From: Defluviitaleaceae bacterium
GTDB taxonomy: Bacteria > Bacillota > Clostridia > Lachnospirales > WQUN01
Direction: 5' to 3'
NCBI GenBank assembly: GCA_009782245.1
Contig: WRKK01000352.1
Coordinates: 1 to 21,558 of the forward strand
Length of the DNA: 21,558 bases
Below are positions 7,011-13,494 of the stretch, one piece after another; the stretch's first letter is position 1; the number at the start of each line of letters is the position of its first letter. The translations under genes and the position numbers were made by a program. The notes beneath the pieces are model-generated. The model did not search any database, was not told where the DNA came from, and saw nothing but the letters and a program-made list of their open reading frames with translations.

Positions 7011-7907
7011 CTACACGTGCAAATGCCGCCGTATAGAGGTTCCCGAGCCGATAGTGCCAATTAACGCACCCAGCCCAATAATTATGGGAAACAGCATTAC
7101 AAAAATTTCGTTTGCCGCCCTAAACCGCACAAATTCTATAACGGCGGTGTTGTCATGCACCCAGTTTAGCACACGAGCGTAGCCAAACATCATTATACCG
7201 ACAGGGAAAAGTGCCCCCATTATGCCTATTAGAATGCCCTCTATGACGAATGGCCAGCGGATAAACCAGTCGGTTGCACCTATGTACTTCATAATATTTA
7301 TATCGCTTTGCCGTGCGTTTACTGTTATGCGGATTGTGTTTGTTATTATGATTATGGACACTATCGCCAAAACAAGAATTAGCGCCGTGCTAGACCAGCG
7401 TATCATATCCGAGACGGCGATTACCATATTGGCAATATTTTGGTTTTGGCGGATACTGTAAATGCCCAAATCCCACAATCCTTCTAAGGCTAAAACAACT
7501 TCATCGTGGTAGCGCAGGTCGCTAATCTCCACGTTAAACGAGCGGTTAAAAGTATCTGGTGGCAAGCCCTCTAAAATACTTTGGTCTTCGTGCTGCCCTA
7601 GCACAATAGAAAAAGCGTCTTCGTGCGAGACAAACCGTGCCGAAACCACGTTATCTACCGCTAAAATAGCATCGTACAAACCAGTTAAACCTGATGCCGT
7701 AACGTCGTTATCTATAAAAACGGCTATGCCTATGTCTTCTTCTAGCTGTTGCAAAAAGTAATCTATGTTGGAAGCCAGCGAATAAAATACTGCAACTATC
7801 ATTAAGCAAGAGGCGACAGTCAGAATGGATGCAATCGACATAAGTCTGTTGCGGATAATTCCTGCAAACGCCTCGCCAAAAAAATATCGCGATCTTCTAA
7901 ACGTCAA
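7011..7907 (-). CDS. ftsX: Cell-division ABC transporter permease FtsX
   Basis: A 298-aa FtsX of ordinary length. An N-terminal cytoplasmic start (RRSRYFFGEAFAGIIRNRL) leads into a first membrane helix (SIASILTVASCLMIVAVFYS). An extracytoplasmic domain of about 120 residues follows, then three more helices (TALILVLAIVSIIIITNTI, a central one around GILIGIMGALFPVGIMM, and a last one near FVMLFPIIIGLGALIG). The cytoplasmic motif NARQSDINIMKYIGATDWFI, characteristic of FtsX, is present. With FtsE it forms the complex that switches on septal hydrolases, here probably the M23 protein directly downstream. The start is TTG 7907, with AGGAG 11 nt upstream; no in-frame ATG is better placed. ftsE is not adjacent: it lies about 2 kb upstream, beyond an array of toxin-antitoxin genes. 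Confidence 0.93.
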   Translation of the reverse strand: MTFRRSRYFFGEAFAGIIRNRLMSIASILTVASCLMIVAVFYSLASNIDYFLQQLEEDIGIAVFIDNDVTASGLTGLYDAILAVDNVVSARFVSHEDAFSIVLGQHEDQSILEGLPPDTFNRSFNVEISDLRYHDEVVLALEGLWDLGIYSIRQNQNIANMVIAVSDMIRWSSTALILVLAIVSIIIITNTIRITVNARQSDINIMKYIGATDWFIRWPFVIEGILIGIMGALFPVGIMMFGYARVLNWVHDNTAVIEFVRFRAANEIFVMLFPIIIGLGALIGTIGSGTSIRRHLHV

Positions 7908-7974
7908 GTAAAAACACTCTCCTTTTTGGGTAATTTAGTTTACTTTTTTTGTGCTGTAGTGCAATTTGCTTTTG

Positions 7975-8078
7975 CCTACTAAACAGCGAATTTTAGCATA
8001 GTTTTTTCTTTGGGGTTTCTTTTGTGTTGCCTATTTTGTTTACGTTGTCAACCGTGTTGTTTTGGTGGGTATTGGGAA
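7975..8078 (-). pseudogene. Remnant of the 3' end of an antitoxin-A-like gene
   Basis: This stretch aligns by eye with the 3' end of the antitoxin gene at 9246-9617: both share CCTACTAAACAGC at the stop codon and GTTGTCAACCGTGTT further in, which encodes the QNNTVDN segment. In the remnant that segment is in a different frame from the LKFAV stop end, so it is frameshifted. The upstream part of the gene is missing: the sequence runs directly into the stop region of the next antitoxin. It lies just before ftsX and has no start of its own. Confidence 0.6.
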
Positions 8079-8092
8079 TATTTTTTTGCCTA

Positions 8093-8443
8093 CTAAACAG
8101 CAACTTCTTCCAATTCTTGCACTTCTTCAAAAGGAACGACCGTAAAATCGCCTTGCGGATTTTGCCAATAAGACCTATCAACTATCATTGTCGGCGTTTT
8201 TAAGCCTAAATTTGCTTTTGCGTATGCCAAAATTTCGGGTTCGGTTGCATCTTTTAGTGGGTCGTTCTGGGGCGTGGTTGTTCTGGTTATTCTGTATACC
8301 ACCTCTTCTGTTTCGCCGTTTGGCAATGTGATTTCTTCTGTTACCATTGTTGTTGTTTTTAGTGCAACGTTTCCTTTTTCGTACTCCCAAAACTCTTCTA
8401 ACGATTCAATTATTTCTTCGCCAAAAGTTTTTTCTTTGTCCAT
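8093..8443 (-). CDS. HTH-less HigA-like antitoxin, copy C
   Basis: A 116-aa paralogue of the two antitoxin-like proteins at 8805-9209 and 9246-9617. The N-terminus, TFGEEIIESLEEFWEYEKGN then VALKTTT, matches the N-terminal toxin-binding segment pattern of HigA2-type antitoxins. The central part is a strand-rich, Thr-rich stretch. The C-terminus carries AYAKANLGLKTPTMIVD, then SYWQNPQGDFTVVPFEE, which is shared with copy B. The XRE-type helix-turn-helix that normally follows in HigA is absent. AGGAG lies 8 nt before ATG 8443. It starts 21 bases after the stop of toxin B, the toxin-first order typical of HigBA, so the likely pair is toxin B with copy C. Function is inferred from position and the N-terminal pattern. 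Confidence 0.7.
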   Translation of the reverse strand: MDKEKTFGEEIIESLEEFWEYEKGNVALKTTTMVTEEITLPNGETEEVVYRITRTTTPQNDPLKDATEPEILAYAKANLGLKTPTMIVDRSYWQNPQGDFTVVPFEEVQELEEVAV

Positions 8444-8464
8444 GTTTGTTGCTCCTCTCCATTT

Positions 8465-8788
8465 TTAGGTTGGTTCTTGAGATAATCGTTTAATTGTTTT
8501 GATTTCGCTTTCTGTAAGGTCTTCTTGTTCGTGCTTGCTGTAAACCTTGATTAAAAGAACTTTACCACGCTCTGGAAAATCGGAATAGATGACTCTAATT
8601 CCGCCACTTTTTCCAGTATTACTCAAAGAAAATCGCATTTTGCGAACGCCGCCAGTACCTTTAATTACTGGGTGAGCGGTAGGGTCTTTCTGTATCATAT
8701 GTTGCAACTTCCCTAAACTATCATCATTGCCACCTAATAAAACCCATTGTTTGTCAAAAGGCTTTGTATGGACAAATTTTCTTGTCAT
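8465..8788 (-). CDS. HigB2-like RelE-superfamily toxin B
   Basis: A 107-aa toxin with the signature VIKGTGGVRKMRFSLSNTG followed by KSGGIRVIYSDF, as in HigB-2/RelE ribosome-dependent mRNA interferases. It is clearly paralogous to toxin A at 9629-9958 (same FDK-W--LGGNDD start and TGKSGGIRV core). The open frame extends upstream to 8884, but that extension (MIGLIGKIRKAIL...) is only an alternate-frame reading of the conserved antitoxin 3' end. ATG 8788 aligns with the toxin A start and has AGGGGGG upstream, so it is chosen. It is followed by antitoxin C (21-base gap) and preceded by antitoxin B (16-base gap). It ends a little earlier than toxin A at the C-terminus (RLSQEPT). Confidence 0.85.
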   Translation of the reverse strand: MTRKFVHTKPFDKQWVLLGGNDDSLGKLQHMIQKDPTAHPVIKGTGGVRKMRFSLSNTGKSGGIRVIYSDFPERGKVLLIKVYSKHEQEDLTESEIKTIKRLSQEPT

Positions 8789-8804
8789 TGTAGCCCAATC
8801 CCCC

Positions 8805-9209
8805 CTAAATAGGAATTTCCTTTGGTTCTTCAAAAGGAACGACAGTAAAATCGCCTTGCGGATTTTGCCAATAAGACCTATCAACTATCATTGTCGGCGT
8901 TTTTACATCTAAGTTTGCTTTTGCGTGTTCCAATTCGTCTGGAAAGGCTTGCAAAACCACTTCGTCAATATCGGATAGGGCAGCCCATATTTCTTCCCTG
9001 ATTTTTTCGTGTTCAGCGAGTTTTTCTTTTGCGGCTAATTTTTCTTTTAACGTCATCGTTTTTGTTTCACGGTGGATAATATTGTTTTCTGCATCAGTTG
9101 TTATAAACGTAGTTTTTAAGGGAAAATCGCCGTCAAGATATTCCCGAATTTCTTTTAGTGCCTCAAGTAGGTCTTCGCCTAAGGTCGTCTGCTTTTTACG
9201 TCTTTTCAC
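8805..9209 (-). CDS. HTH-less HigA-like antitoxin, copy B
   Basis: A 134-aa paralogue of copies A and C. It starts VKRRKKQTTLGEDLLEALKE, nearly the same as copy A, and ends with the C-terminal block shared with copy C (DRSYWQNPQGDFTVVPFEE). A Lys/Glu/Ala-rich helical insert (TLKEKLAAKEKLAEHEKI) replaces the middle of the other copies. An ATG at 9242 is in frame, but GTG 9207-9209 lies exactly where copy A has its ATG, behind an identical GGAGGGCAAAAA, so GTG 9209 is the better start. No toxin lies directly before it: it follows antitoxin A after 36 bases. Those bases retain what looks like the last 20 bases of a toxin gene. No DNA-binding domain is visible. Confidence 0.7.
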   Translation of the reverse strand: MKRRKKQTTLGEDLLEALKEIREYLDGDFPLKTTFITTDAENNIIHRETKTMTLKEKLAAKEKLAEHEKIREEIWAALSDIDEVVLQAFPDELEHAKANLDVKTPTMIVDRSYWQNPQGDFTVVPFEEPKEIPI

Positions 9210-9245
9210 TTTTTGCCCTCCAAATCCCGAAACTTTTTTCACCTA

Positions 9246-9617
9246 CTAAACAGCAATTTTTAGTATAGGTTCTTTTTCTGCGTTGTTTATGTTGTCAGCG
9301 TTGTCAACCGTGTTATTTTGGCGGATATTGGAAACCTCTTTAGTAACCGTCATTTCTGGGGTTTGTAAGCCGACGTTGGCTTTTGCGTATTCTAGTAACT
9401 CGTCTTTGGTTAGTGATTTTAACGGGTCTTCGTCAATTTTAGTTTTTCTTACCAACCAGTAGGCAATTTTTTCTATGTCGCCGTTTGGCAGGGGGATTTC
9501 TTCGATTACCCTTGTTGTTTTTCTTAATGCCAATTCGCCTTTTTTGTATGCCAAGATTCCATTGAGTCCCTCAATTAAATCCTCGCCTAAAGTCGTCTGT
9601 TTTTTACGTCTTCTCAT
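9246..9617 (-). CDS. HTH-less HigA-like antitoxin, copy A
   Basis: A 123-aa protein following toxin A by 11 bases, with GGAGGGC overlapping the toxin stop codon. The N-terminus, TLGEDLIEGLNGILAYKKGE then LALRKTTR, matches the N-terminal toxin-binding arm pattern of HigA2-like antitoxins. A linker leads to DELLEYAKANVGLQTPEMTV, the region conserved in copies B and C. The end is unlike the other copies: an Asn-rich tail (IRQNNTVDNADNINNA) replaces the SYWQNPQGDF block. No helix-turn-helix is recognisable, whereas HigA antitoxins usually bind their operator through one. It most likely neutralises toxin A. Its 3' end matches the remnant at 7975-8078. Confidence 0.72.
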   Translation of the reverse strand: MRRRKKQTTLGEDLIEGLNGILAYKKGELALRKTTRVIEEIPLPNGDIEKIAYWLVRKTKIDEDPLKSLTKDELLEYAKANVGLQTPEMTVTKEVSNIRQNNTVDNADNINNAEKEPILKIAV

Positions 9618-9628
9618 TTTTTGCCCTC

Positions 9629-9958
9629 CTATTTCCGAGATACATCTTGCAAGAAAGTTTTAATTGCTTTACATTCGCTTTTTGTAAGGTTTTCTTTTTT
9701 GTGTTTATCGTATGCACTAAGCAAAAACACTTCTTCATCTTCAGGAAAATCGGCGTAAACAACCCTAATTCCGCCGCTTTTACCTGTTTTTCCCAAAGAA
9801 AACCTAATTTTTCTAGCACCGCCCGTACCGCTAATTACTGGGTACATTCTGGGATTATCCAATATCATGCCTTGCAACTTTCTTAAATCGTCATCGTTGC
9901 CGCCTAATGATGCCCATTCTTTATCGAATGGTTCTGCATGGCTAAATTCCCTGTCCAT
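9629..9958 (-). CDS. HigB2-like RelE-superfamily toxin A
   Basis: A 109-aa toxin with VISGTGGARKIRFSLGKTG and KSGGIRVVYADF, the core pattern of HigB-2/RelE mRNA interferases, then EVFLLSAYDKHKKENLT, the usual C-terminal strand and helix. It starts 14 bases after the ftsE stop, with GGTGG upstream of the ATG, so it is read on the fts transcript with no room for a separate promoter. Antitoxin A follows 11 bases later. It lies at the point where ftsX would be expected to follow ftsE. The fold core is intact; activity has to be inferred. Confidence 0.87.
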   Translation of the reverse strand: MDREFSHAEPFDKEWASLGGNDDDLRKLQGMILDNPRMYPVISGTGGARKIRFSLGKTGKSGGIRVVYADFPEDEEVFLLSAYDKHKKENLTKSECKAIKTFLQDVSRK

Positions 9959-9972
9959 AATAACCCACCACC

Positions 9973-10662
9973 CTAAACACTAACATCATCATAATACCCT
10001 TTTTCAATATCCTTAGCAATAACGCCGTTAGAAAGCCCGATAACACGTTTGCGCATACCGTCAACAATGTCTTTTGCGTGGGTTGCAACTACAACTGTTG
10101 TGCCGCCTGCATTTATGTCTTCTAGCAGATACATTATTTCCCAGGCGGTTTCGGGGTCTAGGTTTCCTGTGGGTTCGTCGCATAGTAGTAGTGGTGGGCG
10201 GTTGATAATTGCCCGTGCTAGTGCCGTACGCTGCTGTTCGCCGCCAGAAAGCTGGTTGGGGTACGCCCGCGCTTTTTTGGCAAGGCCAACCAGCGATAAA
10301 ATTTGCGGAACAGAGCGGCGAATGTCTTTATTAGATGCACGAACAATTTGCATAGCAAAAGCCACATTATCGTACACCGATTTATTGCGCAGCAGCTTAA
10401 AATCTTGAAACACAACGCCCATTTTGCGGCGATATTCTGGCATTTGTTTGCGTTTTAGCGCGCCTATATCCATGCCGTTGACCGTTATCGAGCCTAAAGT
10501 TGGCTCTATTTCTTTTAATAGCAAGCGTACCATAGTCGATTTACCCGAGCCGCTTGTGCCAACAATAAACACAAACTCGCCAGGAGCAATGGATACCGAA
10601 ATGTTATCCACGCCCCGCGCACCATTTTCGTATACTTTTGTAACATTGGCAAACTGTATCAT
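9973..10662 (-). CDS. ftsE: Cell-division ABC transporter ATPase FtsE
   Basis: A 229-aa ATPase of normal length that pairs with FtsX to couple divisome state to peptidoglycan hydrolase activation. Walker A is GTSGSGKST (35-43), the Q-loop region is VVFQDFKLL, the signature LSGGEQQR, Walker B LLLCDEPTGNLD, and the H-loop VATHAKDIV. All are intact. ATG 10662 overlaps the stop of the upstream CdaR-type gene as ATGA, implying translational coupling. Downstream, instead of ftsX, come toxin A and the rest of the toxin-antitoxin array; ftsX starts at 7907. FtsE identity is based on full motif agreement and the presence of ftsX and the M23 gene in the same run. Confidence 0.95.
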   Translation of the reverse strand: MIQFANVTKVYENGARGVDNISVSIAPGEFVFIVGTSGSGKSTMVRLLLKEIEPTLGSITVNGMDIGALKRKQMPEYRRKMGVVFQDFKLLRNKSVYDNVAFAMQIVRASNKDIRRSVPQILSLVGLAKKARAYPNQLSGGEQQRTALARAIINRPPLLLCDEPTGNLDPETAWEIMYLLEDINAGGTTVVVATHAKDIVDGMRKRVIGLSNGVIAKDIEKGYYDDVSV

Positions 10663-11753
10663 AGCATATGCCTTTCCTTGTAAGCTAGATATTTGCTGAC
10701 CATTAACGTTATTTGAAACAAAATAGCATCTTCAAAGTTACGAAGATCTAGCCCAGTAATTTTTTGCAATTTATCCAGCCTGTAAACTAGCGTATTGCGG
10801 TGTATATATAGCTGGCGCGATGTTTCCGATACATTCAAGTGGTTTTCAAAAAATTTATTAACCGTTGTTAGCAGTTCGTCGTCAAAGCTGTCCATTGTTG
10901 AATTATCCAATATTTCCGATAGGAACATTCGGCAAATAGAAAGCGGAAGTTGGTAAATTAACCGTCCTATGCCCAAGTTGTTGTAGTTTACTATGTTTTT
11001 GTCCGTTTCAAAAATTTTGCCAACTTCTAGTGCCATTTTTGCCTCTTTGTACGATGCCGAGACAAATTTTAGGTCGGTAACAACTGTGCCTATTGCAACT
11101 TGTCCGCGTTTCATTGCCTCGGCGGCTAGTGTATCGTTTACTATGTAGGCGTAGCGTTCGATGTCAACTGTTGTATCACGGTCGCGCAGTTCTTTTACCA
11201 AAACTATTGTGCTTTCGTCTATCGAGGTTACAAAATCCTTTTGTTTGGCGGGAAAAATATTGCGGATAACCTCTAAAGCGGCGGCATCTTTGTCAGCGTC
11301 CACTTCGATTAGGTAAACTGCACGGCGAACATCGTTTTCCACTTGTAATTTTTTGGCACGGTTGTAAATATCCACCAAAAGCAGATTGTCCATTAGCAGA
11401 TTTTTGATAAAGTTATCTCTATCAAAGCGTTCTTTGTAGGCAACTAGCAGCGATTGAATATGAAAAGCGGTAGTGCGGGCAATTTGGTAGGTTTCGTTGT
11501 CGTCGCCTTGTACAACAATAACGTATTCGGTTATGCCGTTATCAAAAACTTTGGTAAATTGGTGGCCCTGAATAACCTGACTTTCGGCGGGCGAGTAAAC
11601 AAACGCTTCGGTAAAATGGGAGGGGTCAAAATTTTCCTCCAGGTAGTCGTAGTTGGCTATTGGTCGCCCGTCGCGTTCTAGTATTCTGATTTTTTTTTGG
11701 GTTATATTGCTTAAACCTTCAACCGTATTTTGTAAAATTTGATTAGAAATCAA
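10659..11753 (-). CDS. CdaR/PucR-type transcriptional regulator
   Basis: A 364-aa protein of CdaR (sugar-diacid regulator) architecture. The N-terminal third (ISNQILQNTVEGLSNITQKK... GHQFTKVFDNG...) resembles the putative sugar-diacid recognition region. The middle resembles the GGDEF-like CdaR domain without cyclase motifs. The C-terminus is the PucR-type HTH, with NVSETSRQLYIHRNTLVYRL and KLQKITGLDLRNFEDAILFQ. The start is TTG 11753, 7 nt after AGGGGGA. Its stop overlaps the ftsE start, so it may control or be controlled with the division genes. The ligand is not predictable: no sugar-acid genes are nearby, and a cell-envelope signal is possible. Confidence 0.87.
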   Translation of the reverse strand: MISNQILQNTVEGLSNITQKKIRILERDGRPIANYDYLEENFDPSHFTEAFVYSPAESQVIQGHQFTKVFDNGITEYVIVVQGDDNETYQIARTTAFHIQSLLVAYKERFDRDNFIKNLLMDNLLLVDIYNRAKKLQVENDVRRAVYLIEVDADKDAAALEVIRNIFPAKQKDFVTSIDESTIVLVKELRDRDTTVDIERYAYIVNDTLAAEAMKRGQVAIGTVVTDLKFVSASYKEAKMALEVGKIFETDKNIVNYNNLGIGRLIYQLPLSICRMFLSEILDNSTMDSFDDELLTTVNKFFENHLNVSETSRQLYIHRNTLVYRLDKLQKITGLDLRNFEDAILFQITLMVSKYLAYKERHML

Positions 11754-11798
11754 AAAAATTCCCCCTATACTTAGTTAGTCTGTAATCTAGTTTTCTAG

Positions 11799-12977
11799 TT
11801 ATAATCTACAAAGTAGCATACTTACGTCGTCAAGTTCCATTCGTTCGTGTTCGGCAACGTTGGTTTTATAGAATGTTTGGCGCATGGTGTCCAAAATCAT
11901 TTGCATATCTTCTTGTTTTAGAATTAGCTCTGAAAGTAAATCTTTTGCCTGTATTAAAAATTCTTCGGGCTGATTTTTGTAGTAGCAATCTTGCAAGCCG
12001 TCAGTATAAAAAAACATCATATCGCCGTTATAATAATGTGTTTCCGAGAGCGTGTATTCTGCGTTGTGGATAAGCCCGATAGGCGTACCCACTGATTCTA
12101 GTTCGGTTATTTCGCCTGTATGCCCGTCAACTAGTAGCGGCAACACAAGCCCAGCATTTGCGTGTTTAACGGTTTTATTTTGCAGATCTACCACGGCGTA
12201 AAACACGCAAGCGTATAATTCGGGGTCGTTGTGTCCTTTTTCAAACAGGGTGCATAGTTCGTTATTAAGGTGGAACAATAATTTATCGGGTGCAAAGTGC
12301 CATTCGGTTAGTTTGCTAATCATCACGTTAAGAGTTATGGTTAAAAACGAGGCGGCGATGCCATGCCCAGAAACATCGCCCATAACAATGCCGACGTTAG
12401 TTTCGTTTAGGCGCAAAGCGTTATAAAAATCGCCGCTAACGTCCATTGCTGGCAGGTACATACTGCGTATACAAAAATCGTCAATGTTCAGTGCCAAATC
12501 TGGTATAAGTGCCCGCTGGACGCGCCGACCCATTAACATATGGCGTTGCATTAATTTGTTACGTTTTTCCAGTTCGGCGTATTGTTTGCGTATACGGTCG
12601 CTAAGGCTTTTAACCCGCAACAGCCCCCGTATTTTGGATAAAAATTCGTAACTATCGCCGTTATCCATGTAGTCGTCTGCGCCAGATTCCATTGCCCGCA
12701 CGTGGTAAGCATCGCTGTCAATGTGGCTAATGCAAAGTATCATGGTATGTTTAGAAATTTCTTTTAAGTGTTTGCAGAGGTCAAAGCCGCTTGCATCGGG
12801 CAGTTCGATATTAATAATGGCAATATCGGGGTTAATAAGTTCAATTTTGGATATTGCGTTTAAGCCTGTTTCGGCGGTGTAAACCATATTATAGCCCTCT
12901 TTGGCAAGCCAATAGCTTATAATATCGGCGGTTTGCGGGGAACCGTCCACCAGCAAAAATTTATCTGGAAAGCTCAT
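11799..12977 (-). CDS. SpoIIE/RsbU-type PP2C phosphatase with a non-phosphorylatable receiver domain
   Basis: 392 aa. The N-terminal receiver fold (about 5-120) is followed by a coiled linker (RKQYAELEKRNKLMQRHML) and a PP2C-SpoIIE domain with MDVSGDFYN, MGDVSGHGIAASF, FYTDGL and LDDVSML, which together carry the metal-binding acidic residues. Such enzymes dephosphorylate a STAS antagonist and so free it to bind the RsbW-type kinase; a STAS protein and RsbW-like proteins are encoded just upstream. The receiver is degenerate: the phospho-acceptor position reads IINIELPD with Asn56 in place of Asp, the acidic pair reads VDG, and the conserved Lys-Pro is replaced by Asn-Gly. It cannot be switched by ordinary phosphotransfer. 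The gene abuts the preceding RsbW gene (TAAATG). Confidence 0.92.
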   Translation of the reverse strand: MSFPDKFLLVDGSPQTADIISYWLAKEGYNMVYTAETGLNAISKIELINPDIAIINIELPDASGFDLCKHLKEISKHTMILCISHIDSDAYHVRAMESGADDYMDNGDSYEFLSKIRGLLRVKSLSDRIRKQYAELEKRNKLMQRHMLMGRRVQRALIPDLALNIDDFCIRSMYLPAMDVSGDFYNALRLNETNVGIVMGDVSGHGIAASFLTITLNVMISKLTEWHFAPDKLLFHLNNELCTLFEKGHNDPELYACVFYAVVDLQNKTVKHANAGLVLPLLVDGHTGEITELESVGTPIGLIHNAEYTLSETHYYNGDMMFFYTDGLQDCYYKNQPEEFLIQAKDLLSELILKQEDMQMILDTMRQTFYKTNVAEHERMELDDVSMLLCRL

Positions 12978-13388
12978 TTATTTGAACCTCTTTTCAAAGC
13001 GAATTTTGTTACCAGTTTCATTAAATGAGACTTTATCGGATAATGCTTGCACAATAACAATACCTCGTCCGTTTTCGTCTAACAAAGCCTCATCGGAGAG
13101 AGCGTATTTTAGGGCGTTTTGGTAATCGTACCCTGCGCCCTCGTCTGTTATTGTAACGGCAATGCGGCTGCCCGTGGTGCTTAGCAGAACTTCCACCTGC
13201 TTGGTTGGGTCGCTTTTATTGCCGTGAACCACCGCATTATACATTAGTTCGCTAAAGATTAGTTTTAGGTCGTCTCTGGCTTGGCTTTCTGGTGCTAATT
13301 GGTCAACAAAAGTCATTAACCGACCTACCATATTGCGTATATGCGTGGGTTCACTAGTAAAAAATAGCTTGCAGTAAGCATTTGACAC
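12978..13388 (-). CDS. RsbW/SpoIIAB-like anti-sigma serine kinase
   Basis: A 136-aa HATPase of the RsbW type. The N-box is FSELMYNAVVHGN with Glu47 and Asn51, the G1 box is DEGAGYD, and the G2 region is ENGRGIVIVQALSD, so ATP binding should be intact. In partner switching these kinases phosphorylate the STAS antagonist and hold a target, usually a sigma factor. The start is GTG 13388, 7 nt after GAGGGA. The stop is directly followed by the phosphatase ATG with no gap. The target is not encoded in this window. Confidence 0.88.
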   Translation of the reverse strand: MSNAYCKLFFTSEPTHIRNMVGRLMTFVDQLAPESQARDDLKLIFSELMYNAVVHGNKSDPTKQVEVLLSTTGSRIAVTITDEGAGYDYQNALKYALSDEALLDENGRGIVIVQALSDKVSFNETGNKIRFEKRFK

Positions 13389-13410
13389 AATAAATCCCTC
13401 GCTTTATTTT

Positions 13411-13483
13411 GCATTTTTTGTATTGTTTTGCGTTGTTTTGCGTTGTTTGCATTGTTTTGTATTATTTTGTATTATTTTGTATC
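13411..13483. repeat. Short tandem repeat with 10-bp period
   Basis: From 13421 the plus strand reads as about six successive copies of a 10-base unit (TATTGTTTTG, CGTTGTTTTG, CGTTGTTTG, CATTGTTTTG, TATTATTTTG, TATTATTTTG), one copy being a base short. It fills the gap between the two RsbW-like genes, so the transcribed strand is a run of CAAAAYAATR units. It ends just before the stop of the 13495-13890 gene. The period is close to one helical turn. Confidence 0.85.
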
Positions 13484-13494
13484 GTGGTGTTTTC

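Noticed and set aside
8789..8884. Upstream extension of toxin B beginning MIGLIGKIRKAIL, and a 62-aa frame at 7993-8181 beginning the same way.
   Set aside because: Both are an alternate-frame reading of the conserved antitoxin 3' block. Toxin B aligned with toxin A starts at ATG 8788.
9210..9242. Eleven extra N-terminal residues (MKKVSGFGGQK) on antitoxin B.
   Set aside because: The ribosome site GGAGGGC is inside this extension and matches the one before antitoxin A, so GTG 9209 is the start; the extension looks like a toxin-gene remnant.
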